Counted from the first letter of the stretch, positions 26,425 through 41,500 are shown. The stretch is DNA of 64,000 bases from Bursaphelenchus xylophilus (GCA_904066235.2 CAJFCV020000001.1:10287291-10351290), one strand, 5' to 3'. A program made the numbers and translations. Notes: generated by a model not told the origin, from the sequence alone.

Positions 26425-29080
26425 GAGATTTTAGCATGGCAAGTTTCAGCATTTTTGGAATCAAACTACGCCCGCCCCAGGCCAAAAACTCTGATATTAT
26501 ACTAGACACCGGTTTAAAAAAAAGTGAATTAGTGATGAAGGAGTGAATTGACAAGACATACACCATTCGAAAGCTAATCGCCTGAGATTTTAGCATGGCA
26601 AGTTTCAGCTCTTTTGCAATCAAATTGCGCCGACACTGGGCGAAACACTCTGATATTATACTAGACACCGGTTTTAAAAAAAGTGAATTAGTGATGAAGG
26701 AGTGAATTGACAAGACATACACCATTCGAAAGCTAATCGCCTGAGATTTTAGCATGGCAAGTTTCAGCATTTTTGGAATCAAACTACGCCCACACTGGGC
26801 GAAACACTCTGATATTATACTAGACACCGGTTTTAAAAAAAGTGAATTAGTGATGAAGGAGTGAATTGACAAGACATACACCATTCGAAAGCTAATCGCC
26901 TGAGATTTTAGCATGGCAAGTTTCAGCATTTTTGGAATCAAACTACGCCCGCCCCAGGCCAAAAACTCTGATATTATACTAGACACCGGTTTAAAAAAAA
27001 GTGAATTAGTGATGAAGGAGTGAATTGACAAGACATACACCATTCGAAAGCTAATCGCCTGAGATTTTAGCATGGCAAGTTTCAGCATTTTTGGAATCAA
27101 ACTACGCCCGCCCCAGGCCAAAAACTCTGATATTATACTAGACACCGGTTTTAAAAAAAGTGAATTAGTGATGAAGGAGTGAATTGACAAGACATACACC
27201 ATTCGAAAGCTAATCGCCTGAGATTTTAGCATGGCAAGTTTCAGCATTTTTGGAATCAAACTACGCCCGCCCCAGGCCAAAAACTCTGATATTATACTAG
27301 ACACCGGTTTTAAAAAAAGTGAATTAGTGATGAAGGAGTGAATTGACAAGACATACACCATTCGAAAGCTAATCGCCTGAGATTTTAGCGTGGCAAGTGT
27401 CAGCATTTTTGGAATCAAACTACGCCCGCCCCAGGCCAAAAACTCTGATATTATACTAGACACCGGTTTTAAAAAAAGTGAATTAGTGATGAAGGAGTGA
27501 ATTGACAAGACATACACCATTCGAAAGCTAATCGCCTGAGATTTTAGCATGGCAAGTTTCAGCATTTTTGGAATCAAACTACGCCCGCCCCAGGCCAAAA
27601 ACTCTGATATTATACTAGACACCGGTTTTAAAAAAAGTGAATTAGTGATGAAGGAGTGAATTGACAAGACATACACCATTCGAAAGCTAATCGCCTGAGA
27701 TTTTAGCGTGGCAAGTTTCAGCATTTTTGGAATCAAACTGCGCCCACACTGGGCGAAACACTCTGATATTATACTAGACACCGGTTTAAAAAAAAGTGAA
27801 TTAGTGATGAAGGAGTGAATTGACAAGACATACACCATTCGAAAGCTAATCGCCTGAGATTTTAGCGTGGCAAGTTTCAGCATTTTTGGAATCAAACTAC
27901 GCCCGCCCCAGGCCAAAAACTCTGATATTATACTAGACACCGGTTTTAAAAAAAGTGAATTAGTGATGAAGGAGTGAATTGACAAGACATACACCATTCG
28001 AAAGCTAATCGCCTGAGATTTTAGCATGGCAAGTTTCAGCATTTTTGGAATCAAACTACGCCCACACTGGGCGAAACACTCTGATATTATACTAGACACC
28101 GGTTTTAAAAAAAGTGAATTAGTGATGAAGGAGTGAATTGACAAGACATACACCATTCGAAAGCTAATCGCCTGAGATTTTAGCATGGCAAGTGTCAGCA
28201 TTTTTGGAATCAAACTACGCCCGCCCCAGGCCAAAAACTCTGATATTATACTAGACACCGGTTTTAAAAAAAAGTGAATTAGTGATGAAGGAGTGAATTG
28301 ACAAGACATACACCATTCGAAAGCTAATCGCCTGAGATTTTAGCATGGCAAGTTTCAGCATTTTTGGAATCAAACTACGCCCGCCCCAGGCCAAAAACTC
28401 TGATATTATACTAGACACCGGTTTTAAAAAAAGTGAATTAGTGATGAAGGAGTGAATTGACAAGACATACACCATTCGAAAGCTAATCGCCTGAGATTTT
28501 AGCGTGGCAAGTTTCAGCATTTTTGGAATCAAACTGCGCCCACACTGGGCGAAACACTCTGATATTATACTAGACACCGGTTTAAAAAAAAGTGAATTAG
28601 TGATGAAGGAGTGAATTGACAAGACATACACCATTCGAAAGCTAATCGCCTGAGATTTTAGCGTGGCAAGTTTCAGCATTTTTGGAATCAAACTGCGCCC
28701 ACACTGGGCGAAACACTCTGATATTATACTAGACACCGGTTTAAAAAAAAGTGAATTAGTGATGAAGGAGTGAATTGACAAGACATACACCATTCGAAAG
28801 CTAATCGCCTGAGATTTTAGCGTGGCAAGTTTCAGCATTTTTGGAATCAAACTACGCCCGCCCCAGGCCAAAAACTCTGATATTATACTAGACACCGGTT
28901 TTAAAAAAAAGTGAATTAGTGATGAAGGAGTGAATTGACAAGACATACACCATTCGAAAGCTAATCGCCTGAGATTTTAGCATGGCAAGTTTCAGCATTT
29001 TTGGAATCAAACTGCGCCCACACTGGGCGAAACACTCTGATATTATACTAGACACCGGTTTTAAAAAAAAGTGAATTAGT
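26425..29080. repeat. ~19-monomer HOR, copy 1
   Basis: An A-rich run of about 17 monomers whose order and private marks recur about 3,025 bp downstream at 29,450-32,110 (19 monomers plus four tract bases). The mark AAGTGTCAG (instead of AAGTTTCAG) lies at 27,399 and 28,194 here and at 30,424 and 31,219 in the second copy, with identical 795-bp internal spacing. T3A8 tracts at about 26,510 and 26,995 match those at about 29,535 and 30,020. Block edges are approximate and were judged by eye. Confidence 0.8.
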
Positions 29081-29449
29081 GATGAAGGAGTGAATTGACA
29101 AGACATACACCATTCGAAAGCTAATCGCCTGAGATTTTAGCGTGGCAAGTGTCAGCATTTTTGGAATCAAACTACGCCCGCCCCAGGCCAAAAACTCTGA
29201 TATTATACTAGACACCGGTTTTAAAAAAAGTGAATTAGTGATGAAGGAGTGAATTGACAAGACATACACCATTCGAAAGCTAATCGCCTGAGATTTTAGC
29301 ATGGCAAGTTTCAGCATTTTTGGAATCAAACTGCGCCCACACTGGGCGAAACACTCTGATATTATACTAGACACCGGTTTTAAAAAAAGTGAATTAGTGA
29401 TGAAGGAGTGAATTGACAAGACATACACCATTCGAAAGCTAATCGCCTG

Positions 29450-32110
29450 AGATTTTAGCATGGCAAGTTTCAGCATTTTTGGAATCAAACTACGCCCGCC
29501 CCAGGCCAAAAACTCTGATATTATACTAGACACCGGTTTAAAAAAAAGTGAATTAGTGATGAAGGAGTGAATTGACAAGACATACACCATTCGAAAGCTA
29601 ATCGCCTGAGATTTTAGCATGGCAAGTTTCAGCTCTTTTGCAATCAAATTGCGCCGACACTGGGCGAAACACTCTGATATTATACTAGACACCGGTTTTA
29701 AAAAAAAGTGAATTAGTGATGAAGGAGTGAATTGACAAGACATACACCATTCGAAAGCTAATCGCCTGAGATTTTAGCATGGCAAGTTTCAGCATTTTTG
29801 GAATCAAACTACGCCCACACTGGGCGAAACACTCTGATATTATACTAGACACCGGTTTTAAAAAAAGTGAATTAGTGATGAAGGAGTGAATTGACAAGAC
29901 ATACACCATTCGAAAGCTAATCGCCTGAGATTTTAGCATGGCAAGTTTCAGCATTTTTGGAATCAAACTACGCCCGCCCCAGGCCAAAAACTCTGATATT
30001 ATACTAGACACCGGTTTAAAAAAAAGTGAATTAGTGATGAAGGAGTGAATTGACAAGACATACACCATTCGAAAGCTAATCGCCTGAGATTTTAGCATGG
30101 CAAGTTTCAGCATTTTTGGAATCAAACTACGCCCGCCCCAGGCCAAAAACTCTGATATTATACTAGACACCGGTTTTAAAAAAAGTGAATTAGTGATGAA
30201 GGAGTGAATTGACAAGACATACACCATTCGAAAGCTAATCGCCTGAGATTTTAGCATGGCAAGTTTCAGCATTTTTGGAATCAAACTACGCCCGCCCCAG
30301 GCCAAAAACTCTGATATTATACTAGACACCGGTTTTAAAAAAAGTGAATTAGTGATGAAGGAGTGAATTGACAAGACATACACCATTCGAAAGCTAATCG
30401 CCTGAGATTTTAGCGTGGCAAGTGTCAGCATTTTTGGAATCAAACTACGCCCGCCCCAGGCCAAAAACTCTGATATTATACTAGACACCGGTTTTAAAAA
30501 AAGTGAATTAGTGATGAAGGAGTGAATTGACAAGACATACACCATTCGAAAGCTAATCGCCTGAGATTTTAGCATGGCAAGTTTCAGCATTTTTGGAATC
30601 AAACTACGCCCGCCCCAGGCCAAAAACTCTGATATTATACTAGACACCGGTTTTAAAAAAAGTGAATTAGTGATGAAGGAGTGAATTGACAAGACATACA
30701 CCATTCGAAAGCTAATCGCCTGAGATTTTAGCGTGGCAAGTTTCAGCATTTTTGGAATCAAACTGCGCCCACACTGGGCGAAACACTCTGATATTATACT
30801 AGACACCGGTTTAAAAAAAAGTGAATTAGTGATGAAGGAGTGAATTGACAAGACATACACCATTCGAAAGCTAATCGCCTGAGATTTTAGCGTGGCAAGT
30901 TTCAGCATTTTTGGAATCAAACTACGCCCGCCCCAGGCCAAAAACTCTGATATTATACTAGACACCGGTTTTAAAAAAAGTGAATTAGTGATGAAGGAGT
31001 GAATTGACAAGACATACACCATTCGAAAGCTAATCGCCTGAGATTTTAGCATGGCAAGTTTCAGCATTTTTGGAATCAAACTACGCCCACACTGGGCGAA
31101 ACACTCTGATATTATACTAGACACCGGTTTTAAAAAAAGTGAATTAGTGATGAAGGAGTGAATTGACAAGACATACACCATTCGAAAGCTAATCGCCTGA
31201 GATTTTAGCATGGCAAGTGTCAGCATTTTTGGAATCAAACTACGCCCGCCCCAGGCCAAAAACTCTGATATTATACTAGACACCGGTTTTAAAAAAAGTG
31301 AATTAGTGATGAAGGAGTGAATTGACAAGACATACACCATTCGAAAGCTAATCGCCTGAGATTTTAGCATGGCAAGTTTCAGCATTTTTGGAATCAAACT
31401 ACGCCCGCCCCAGGCCAAAAACTCTGATATTATACTAGACACCGGTTTTAAAAAAAAGTGAATTAGTGATGAAGGAGTGAATTGACAAGACATACACCAT
31501 TCGAAAGCTAATCGCCTGAGATTTTAGCGTGGCAAGTTTCAGCATTTTTGGAATCAAACTGCGCCCACACTGGGCGAAACACTCTGATATTATACTAGAC
31601 ACCGGTTTAAAAAAAAAGTGAATTAGTGATGAAGGAGTGAATTGACAAGACATACACCATTCGAAAGCTAATCGCCTGAGATTTTAGCGTGGCAAGTTTC
31701 AGCATTTTTGGAATCAAACTGCGCCCACACTGGGCGAAACACTCTGATATTATACTAGACACCGGTTTAAAAAAAAAGTGAATTAGTGATGAAGGAGTGA
31801 ATTGACAAGACATACACCATTCGAAAGCTAATCGCCTGAGATTTTAGCGTGGCAAGTTTCAGCATTTTTGGAATCAAACTACGCCCGCCCCAGGCCAAAA
31901 ACTCTGATATTATACTAGACACCGGTTTTAAAAAAAGTGAATTAGTGATGAAGGAGTGAATTGACAAGACATACACCATTCGAAAGCTAATCGCCTGAGA
32001 TTTTAGCATGGCAAGTTTCAGCATTTTTGGAATCAAACTGCGCCCACACTGGGCGAAACACTCTGATATTATACTAGACACCGGTTTTAAAAAAAAGTGA
32101 ATTAGTGATG
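29450..32110. repeat. ~19-monomer HOR, copy 2
   Basis: Second copy of the block at 26,425-29,080, with AAGTGTCAG marks at 30,424 and 31,219. It ends in the same Dg, Dg, Ag, D run as copy 1, here with T3A9 tracts at about 31,610 and 31,770 where copy 1 has T3A8. A further AAGTGTCAG monomer at 29,151 lies in the two-monomer linker between the copies. Confidence 0.78.
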
Positions 32111-32476
32111 AAGGAGTGAATTGACAAGACATACACCATTCGAAAGCTAATCGCCTGAGATTTTAGCATGGCAAGTTTCAGCATTTTTGGAATCAAACTA
32201 CGCCCGCCCCAGGCCAAAAACTCTGATATTATACTAGACACCGGTTTTAAAAAAAGTGAATTAGTGATGAAGGAGTGAATTGACAAGACATACACCATTC
32301 GAAAGCTAATCGCCTGAGATTTTAGCATGGCAAGTTTCAGCATTTTTGGAATCAAACTACGCCCGCCCCAGGCCAAAAACTCTGATATTATACTAGACAC
32401 CGGTTTTAAAAAAAGTGAATTAGTGATGAAGGAGTGAATTGACAAGACATACACCATTCGAAAGCTAATCGCCTGA

Positions 32477-33749
32477 GATTTTAGCATGACAAGTTTCAGC
32501 TTTTTTGGAATCAAATTGCGCCGACACTGGGCGAAACACTCTGATATTATACTAGACACCGGTTTTAAAAAAAGTGAATTAGTGATGAAGGAGTGAATTG
32601 ACAAGACATACACCATTCGAAAGCTAATCGCCTGAGATTTTAGCGTGGCAAGTTTCAGCATTTTTGGAATCAAACTGCGCCCACACTGGGCGAAACACTC
32701 TGATATTATACTAGACACCGGTTTAAAAAAAAGTGAATTAGTGATGAAGGAGTGAATTGACAAGACATACACCATTCGAAAGCTAATCGCCTGAGATTTT
32801 AGCGTGGCAAGTTTCAGCATTTTTGGAATCAAACTACGCCCACACTGGGCGAAACACTCTGATATTATACTAGACACCGGTTTTAAAAAAAGTGAATTAG
32901 TGATGAAGGAGTGAATTGACAAGACATACACCATTCGAAAGCTAATCGCCTGAGATTTTAGCATGGCAAGTTTCAGCATTTTTGGAATCAAACTACGCCC
33001 GCCCCAGGCCAAAAACTCTGATATTATACTAGACACCGGTTTAAAAAAAAGTGAATTAGTGATGAAGGAGTGAATTGACAAGACATACACCATTCGAAAG
33101 CTAATCGCCTGAGATTTTAGCATGGCAAGTTTCAGCTCTTTTGCAATCAAATTGCGCCGACACTGGGCGAAACACTCTGATATTATACTAGACACCGGTT
33201 TTAAAAAAAAGTGAATTAGTGATGAAGGAGTGAATTGACAAGACATACACCATTCGAAAGCTAATCGCCTGAGATTTTAGCATGGCAAGTTTCAGCATTT
33301 TTGGAATCAAACTACGCCCACACTGGGCGAAACACTCTGATATTATACTAGACACCGGTTTTAAAAAAAGTGAATTAGTGATGAAGGAGTGAATTGACAA
33401 GACATACACCATTCGAAAGCTAATCGCCTGAGATTTTAGCATGGCAAGTTTCAGCATTTTTGGAATCAAACTACGCCCGCCCCAGGCCAAAAACTCTGAT
33501 ATTATACTAGACACCGGTTTTAAAAAAAGTGAATTAGTGATGAAGGAGTGAATTGACAAGACATACACCATTCGAAAGCTAATCGCCTGAGATTTTAGCA
33601 TGGCAAGTTTCAGCATTTTTGGAATCAAACTACGCCCGCCCCAGGCCAAAAACTCTGATATTATACTAGACACCGGTTTTAAAAAAAGTGAATTAGTGAT
33701 GAAGGAGTGAATTGACAAGACATACACCATTCGAAAGCTAATCGCCTGA
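32477..33749. repeat. 8-monomer HOR, site 2 unit 1 (1,273 bp)
   Basis: The same 8-mer as at 24,677, 7,800 bp downstream (49 monomers plus tract indels), with the order E(GCATGACAAG), Dg, Dg, A(T3A8), CB, D, A, A. The mark GCATGACAAG lies at 32,486 and again at 33,759, so a second unit follows in tandem from 33,750. That second unit grades directly into the 26-mer domain at 34,388. The D, A, A monomers upstream of 32,477 match those upstream of 24,677, so the duplicated block is larger than the single 8-mer. Confidence 0.85.
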
Positions 33750-34387
33750 GATTTTAGCATGACAAGTTTCAGCTTTTTTGGAATCAAATTGCGCCGACAC
33801 TGGGCGAAACACTCTGATATTATACTAGACACCGGTTTTAAAAAAAGTGAATTAGTGATGAAGGAGTGAATTGACAAGACATACACCATTCGAAAGCTAA
33901 TCGCCTGAGATTTTAGCGTGGCAAGTTTCAGCATTTTTGGAATCAAACTGCGCCCACACTGGGCGAAACACTCTGATATTATACTAGACACCGGTTTAAA
34001 AAAAAGTGAATTAGTGATGAAGGAGTGAATTGACAAGACATACACCATTCGAAAGCTAATCGCCTGAGATTTTAGCGTGGCAAGTTTCAGCATTTTTGGA
34101 ATCAAACTACGCCCACACTGGGCGAAACACTCTGATATTATACTAGACACCGGTTTTAAAAAAAAGTGAATTAGTGATGAAGGAGTGAATTGACAAGACA
34201 TACACCATTCGAAAGCTAATCGCCTGAGATTTTAGCATGGCAAGTTTCAGCATTTTTGGAATCAAACTACGCCCGCCCCAGGCCAAAAACTCTGATATTA
34301 TACTAGACACCGGTTTAAAAAAAAAGTGAATTAGTGATGAAGGAGTGAATTGACAAGACATACACCATTCGAAAGCTAATCGCCTGA

Positions 34388-37300
34388 GATTTTAGCATGG
34401 CAAGTTTCAGCTCTTTTGCAATCAAATTGCGCCGACACTGGGCGAAACACTCTGATATTATACTAGACACCGGTTTTAAAAAAAGTGAATTAGTGATGAA
34501 GGAGTGAATTGACAAGACATACACCATTCGAAAGCTAATCGCCTGAGAGTTTAGCATGGCAAGTTTCAGCATTTTTGGAATCAAACTACGCCCACACTGG
34601 GCGAAACACTCTGATATTATACTAGACACCGGTTTTAAAAAAAGTGAATTAGTGATGAAGGAGTGAATTGACAAGACATACACCATTCGAAAGCTAATCG
34701 CCTGAGATTTTAGCATGGCAAGTTTCAGCATTTTTGGAATCAAACTACGCCCGCCCCAGGCCAAAAACTCTGATATTATACTAGACACCGGTTTAAAAAA
34801 AAAGTGAATTAGTGATGAAGGAGTGAATTGACAAGACATACACCATTCGAAAGCTAATCGCCTGAGATTTTAGCATGGCAAGTTTCAGCATTTTTGGAAT
34901 CAAACTACGCCCGCCCCAGGCCAAAAACTCTGATATTATACTAGACACCGGTTTTAAAAAAAGTGAATTAGTGATGAAGGAGTGAATTGACAAGACATAC
35001 ACCATTCGAAAGCTAATCGCCTGAGATTTTAGCATGGCAAGTTTCAGCATTTTTGGAATCAAACTACGCCCGCCCCAGGCCAAAAACTCTGATATTATAC
35101 TAGACACCGGTTTTAAAAAAAGTGAATTAGTGATGAAGGAGTGAATTGACAAGACATACACCATTCGAAAGCTAATCGCCTGAGATTTTAGCGTGGCAAG
35201 TTTCAGCATTTTTGGAATCAAACTACGCCCACACTGGGCGAAACACTCTGATATTATACTAGACACCGGTTTTAAAAAAAGTGAATTAGTGATGAAGGAG
35301 TGAATTGACAAGACATACACCATTCGAAAGCTAATCGCCTGAGATTTTAGCATGGCAAGTGTCAGCATTTTTGGAATCAAACTACGCCCGCCCCAGGCCA
35401 AAAACTCTGATATTATACTAGACACCGGTTTTAAAAAAAGTGAATTAGTGATGAAGGAGTGAATTGACAAGACATACACCATTCGAAAGCTAATCGCCTG
35501 AGATTTTAGCATGGCAAGTTTCAGCATTTTTGGAATCAAACTACGCCCGCCCCAGGCCAAAAACTCTGATATTATACTAGACACCGGTTTTAAAAAAAGT
35601 GAATTAGTGATGAAGGAGTGAATTGACAAGACATACACCATTCGAAAGCTAATCGCCTGAGATTTTAGCATGACAAGTTTCAGCTTTTTTGGAATCAAAT
35701 TGCGCCGACACTGGGCGAAACACTCTGATATTATACTAGACACCGGTTTTAAAAAAAGTGAATTAGTGATGAAGGAGTGAATTGACAAGACATACACCAT
35801 TCGAAAGCTAATCGCCTGAGATTTTAGCGTGGCAAGTTTCAGCATTTTTGGAATCAAACTGCGCCCACACTGGGCGAAACACTCTGATATTATACTAGAC
35901 ACCGGTTTAAAAAAAAGTGAATTAGTGATGAAGGAGTGAATTGACAAGACATACACCATTCGAAAGCTAATCGCCTGAGATTTTAGCGTGGCAAGTTTCA
36001 GCATTTTTGGAATCAAACTACGCCCACACTGGGCGAAACACTCTGATATTATACTAGACACCGGTTTTAAAAAAAGTGAATTAGTGATGAAGGAGTGAAT
36101 TGACAAGACATACACCATTCGAAAGCTAATCGCCTGAGATTTTAGCATGGCAAGTTTCAGCATTTTTGGAACCAAACTACGCCCACACTGGGCGAAACAC
36201 TCTGATATTATACTAGACACCGGTTTTAAAAAAAGTGAATTAGTGATGAAGGAGTGAATTGACAAGACATACACCATTCGAAAGCTAATCGCCTGAGATT
36301 TTAGCATGGCAAGTTTCAGCATTTTTGGAATCAAACTACGCCCGCCCCAGGCCAAAAACTCTGATATTATACTAGACACCGGTTTAAAAAAAGTGAATTA
36401 GTGATGAAGGAGTGAATTGACAAGACATACACCATTCGAAAGCTAATCGCCTGAGATTTTAGCATGGCAAGTTTCAGCATTTTTGGAATCAAACTACGCC
36501 CGCCCCAGGCCAAAAACTCTGATATTATACTAGACACCGGTTTTAAAAAAAGTGAATTAGTGATGAAGGAGTGAATTGACAAGACATACACCATTCGAAA
36601 GCTAATCGCCTGAGATTTTAGCATGGCAAGTTTCAGCATTTTTGGAATCAAACTACGCCCGCCCCAGGCCAAAAACTCTGATATTATACTAGACACCGGT
36701 TTTAAAAAAAGTGAATTAGTGATGAAGGAGTGAATTGACAAGACATACACCATTCGAAAGCTAATCGCCTGAGATTTTAGCGTGGCAAGTTTCAGCATTT
36801 TTGGAATCAAACTGCGCCCACACTGGGCGAAACACTCTGATATTATACTAGACACCGGTTTAAAAAAAGTGAATTAGTGATGAAGGAGTGAATTGACAAG
36901 ACATACACCATTCGAAAGCTAATCGCCTGAGATTTTAGCGTGGCAAGTTTCAGCATTTTTGGAATCAAACTACGCCCGCCCCAGGCCAAAAACTCTGATA
37001 TTATACTAGACACCGGTTTTAAAAAAAGTGAATTAGTGATGAAGGAGTGAATTGACAAGACATACACCATTCGAAAGCTAATCGCCTGAGATTTTAGCGT
37101 GGCAAGTTTCAGCATTTTTGGAATCAAACTACGCCCACACTGGGCGAAACACTCTGATATTATACTAGACACCGGTTTTAAAAAAAGTGAATTAGTGATG
37201 AAGGAGTGAATTGACAAGACATACACCATTCGAAAGCTAATCGCCTGAGATTTTAGCGTGGCAAGTTTCAGCATTTTTGGAATCAAACTACGCCCACACT

Positions 37301-38521
37301 GGGCGAAACACTCTGATATTATACTAGACACCGGTTTTAAAAAAAGTGAATTAGTGATGAAGGAGTGAATTGACAAGACATACACCATTCGAAAGCTAAT
37401 CGCCTGAGATTTTAGCATGGCAAGTTTCAGCTTTTTTGGAATCAAATTGCGCCGACACTGGGCGAAACACTCTGATATTATACTAGACACCGGTTTTAAA
37501 AAAAGTGAATTAGTGATGAAGGAGTGAATTGACAAGACATACACCATTCGAAAGCTAATCGCCTGAGATTTTAGCATGACAAGTTTCAGCTTTTTTGGAA
37601 TCAAATTGCGCCGACACTGGGCGAAACACTCTGATATTATACTAGACACCGGTTTTAAAAAAAGTGAATTAGTGATGAAGGAGTGAATTGACAAGACATA
37701 CACCATTCGAAAGCTAATCGCCTGAGATTTTAGCATGGCAAGTTTCAGCATTTTTGGAATCAAACTACGCCCGCCCCAGGCCAAAAACTCTGATATTATA
37801 CTAGACACCGGTTTTAAAAAAAGTGAATTAGTGATGAAGGAGTGAATTGACAAGACATACACCATTCGAAAGCTAATCGCCTGAGATTTTAGCATGACAA
37901 GTTTCAGCTTTTTTGGAATCAAATTGCGCCGACACTGGGCGAAACACTCTGATATTATACTAGACACCGGTTTTAAAAAAAGTGAATTAGTGATGAAGGA
38001 GTGAATTGACAAGACATACACCATTCGAAAGCTAATCGCCTGAGATTTTAGCGTGGCAAGTTTCAGCATTTTTGGAATCAAACTGCGCCCACACTGGGCG
38101 AAACACTCTGATATTATACTAGACACCGGTTTAAAAAAAAGTGAATTAGTGATGAAGGAGTGAATTGACAAGACATACACCATTCGAAAGCTAATCGCCT
38201 GAGATTTTAGCGTGGCAAGTTTCAGCATTTTTGGAATCAAACTACGCCCACACTGGGCGAAACACTCTGATATTATACTAGACACCGGTTTTAAAAAAAA
38301 GTGAATTAGTGATGAAGGAGTGAATTGACAAGACATACACCATTCGAAAGCTAATCGCCTGAGATTTTAGCATGGCAAGTTTCAGCATTTTTGGAATCAA
38401 ACTACGCCCGCCCCAGGCCAAAAACTCTGATATTATACTAGACACCGGTTTAAAAAAAAGTGAATTAGTGATGAAGGAGTGAATTGACAAGACATACACC
38501 ATTCGAAAGCTAATCGCCTGA
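34388..38521. repeat. 26-monomer HOR, unit 1 (4,134 bp, complete)
   Basis: Exactly 26 monomers: CB, D, A, A, A, Dg, A(AAGTGTCAG), A, E(GCATGACAAG), Dg, Dg, D, A, A, A, Dg, Ag, Dg, Dg, E, E(GCATGACAAG), A, E(GCATGACAAG), Dg, Dg, A. Register marks are GAGAGTTTAGC near 34,547, AAGTGTCAG at 35,361, GCATGACAAG at 35,670, 37,576 and 37,894, and GGAACCAAAC at 36,168. The next CB monomer starts at 38,522, exactly 4,134 bp on. It is the largest HOR in the window and contains the 8-mer's E, Dg, Dg motif, so it probably grew from the 8-mer (inference). Confidence 0.88.
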
Positions 38522-41500
38522 GATTTTAGCATGGCAAGTTTCAGCTCTTTTGCAATCAAATTGCGCCGACACTGGGCGAAACACTCTGATATTATACTAG
38601 ACACCGGTTTTAAAAAAAGTGAATTAGTGATGAAGGAGTGAATTGACAAGACATACACCATTCGAAAGCTAATCGCCTGAGAGTTTAGCATGGCAAGTTT
38701 CAGCATTTTTGGAATCAAACTACGCCCACACTGGGCGAAACACTCTGATATTATACTAGACACCGGTTTTAAAAAAAGTGAATTAGTGATGAAGGAGTGA
38801 ATTGACAAGACATACACCATTCGAAAGCTAATCGCCTGAGATTTTAGCATGGCAAGTTTCAGCATTTTTGGAATCAAACTACGCCCGCCCCAGGCCAAAA
38901 ACTCTGATATTATACTAGACACCGGTTTAAAAAAAGTGAATTAGTGATGAAGGAGTGAATTGACAAGACATACACCATTCGAAAGCTAATCGCCTGAGAT
39001 TTTAGCATGGCAAGTTTCAGCATTTTTGGAATCAAACTACGCCCGCCCCAGGCCAAAAACTCTGATATTATACTAGACACCGGTTTTAAAAAAAGTGAAT
39101 TAGTGATGAAGGAGTGAATTGACAAGACATACACCATTCGAAAGCTAATCGCCTGAGATTTTAGCATGGCAAGTTTCAGCATTTTTGGAATCAAACTACG
39201 CCCGCCCCAGGCCAAAAACTCTGATATTATACTAGACACCGGTTTTAAAAAAAGTGAATTAGTGATGAAGGAGTGAATTGACAAGACATACACCATTCGA
39301 AAGCTAATCGCCTGAGATTTTAGCGTGGCAAGTTTCAGCATTTTTGGAATCAAACTACGCCCACACTGGGCGAAACACTCTGATATTATACTAGACACCG
39401 GTTTTAAAAAAAAGTGAATTAGTGATGAAGGAGTGAATTGACAAGACATACACCATTCGAAAGCTAATCGCCTGAGATTTTAGCATGGCAAGTGTCAGCA
39501 TTTTTGGAATCAAACTACGCCCGCCCCAGGCCAAAAACTCTGATATTATACTAGACACCGGTTTTAAAAAAAAGTGAATTAGTGATGAAGGAGTGAATTG
39601 ACAAGACATACACCATTCGAAAGCTAATCGCCTGAGATTTTAGCATGGCAAGTTTCAGCATTTTTGGAATCAAACTACGCCCGCCCCAGGCCAAAAACTC
39701 TGATATTATACTAGACACCGGTTTTAAAAAAAAGTGAATTAGTGATGAAGGAGTGAATTGACAAGACATACACCATTCGAAAGCTAATCGCCTGAGATTT
39801 TAGCATGACAAGTTTCAGCTTTTTTGGAATCAAATTGCGCCGACACTGGGCGAAACACTCTGATATTATACTAGACACCGGTTTTAAAAAAAGTGAATTA
39901 GTGATGAAGGAGTGAATTGACAAGACATACACCATTCGAAAGCTAATCGCCTGAGATTTTAGCGTGGCAAGTTTCAGCATTTTTGGAATCAAACTGCGCC
40001 CACACTGGGCGAAACACTCTGATATTATACTAGACACCGGTTTAAAAAAAGTGAATTAGTGATGAAGGAGTGAATTGACAAGACATACACCATTCGAAAG
40101 CTAATCGCCTGAGATTTTAGCGTGGCAAGTTTCAGCATTTTTGGAATCAAACTACGCCCACACTGGGCGAAACACTCTGATATTATACTAGACACCGGTT
40201 TTAAAAAAAGTGAATTAGTGATGAAGGAGTGAATTGACAAGACATACACCATTCGAAAGCTAATCGCCTGAGATTTTAGCATGGCAAGTTTCAGCATTTT
40301 TGGAACCAAACTACGCCCACACTGGGCGAAACACTCTGATATTATACTAGACACCGGTTTTAAAAAAAGTGAATTAGTGATGAAGGAGTGAATTGACAAG
40401 ACATACACCATTCGAAAGCTAATCGCCTGAGATTTTAGCATGGCAAGTTTCAGCATTTTTGGAATCAAACTACGCCCGCCCCAGGCCAAAAACTCTGATA
40501 TTATACTAGACACCGGTTTAAAAAAAAGTGAATTAGTGATGAAGGAGTGAATTGACAAGACATACACCATTCGAAAGCTAATCGCCTGAGATTTTAGCAT
40601 GGCAAGTTTCAGCATTTTTGGAATCAAACTACGCCCGCCCCAGGCCAAAAACTCTGATATTATACTAGACACCGGTTTTAAAAAAAGTGAATTAGTGATG
40701 AAGGAGTGAATTGACAAGACATACACCATTCGAAAGCTAATCGCCTGAGATTTTAGCATGGCAAGTTTCAGCATTTTTGGAATCAAACTACGCCCGCCCC
40801 AGGCCAAAAACTCTGATATTATACTAGACACCGGTTTTAAAAAAAGTGAATTAGTGATGAAGGAGTGAATTGACAAGACATACACCATTCGAAAGCTAAT
40901 CGCCTGAGATTTTAGCGTGGCAAGTTTCAGCATTTTTGGAATCAAACTGCGCCCACACTGGGCGAAACACTCTGATATTATACTAGACACCGGTTTAAAA
41001 AAAAGTGAATTAGTGATGAAGGAGTGAATTGACAAGACATACACCATTCGAAAGCTAATCGCCTGAGATTTTAGCGTGGCAAGTTTCAGCATTTTTGGAA
41101 TCAAACTACGCCCGCCCCAGGCCAAAAACTCTGATATTATACTAGACACCGGTTTTAAAAAAAGTGAATTAGTGATGAAGGAGTGAATTGACAAGACATA
41201 CACCATTCGAAAGCTAATCGCCTGAGATTTTAGCGTGGCAAGTTTCAGCATTTTTGGAATCAAACTACGCCCACACTGGGCGAAACACTCTGATATTATA
41301 CTAGACACCGGTTTTAAAAAAAGTGAATTAGTGATGAAGGAGTGAATTGACAAGACATACACCATTCGAAAGCTAATCGCCTGAGATTTTAGCGTGGCAA
41401 GTTTCAGCATTTTTGGAATCAAACTACGCCCACACTGGGCGAAACACTCTGATATTATACTAGACACCGGTTTTAAAAAAAGTGAATTAGTGATGAAGGA

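Noticed and set aside
24752..28309. A 1,185-codon minus-strand open frame and dozens of similar ones made of a 53-residue repeat
   Set aside because: They follow from a stop-free frame of a 159-bp (3 x 53) satellite. They begin and end at A-tract length changes, show no promoter or codon-selection sign, and differ by unconstrained substitutions.
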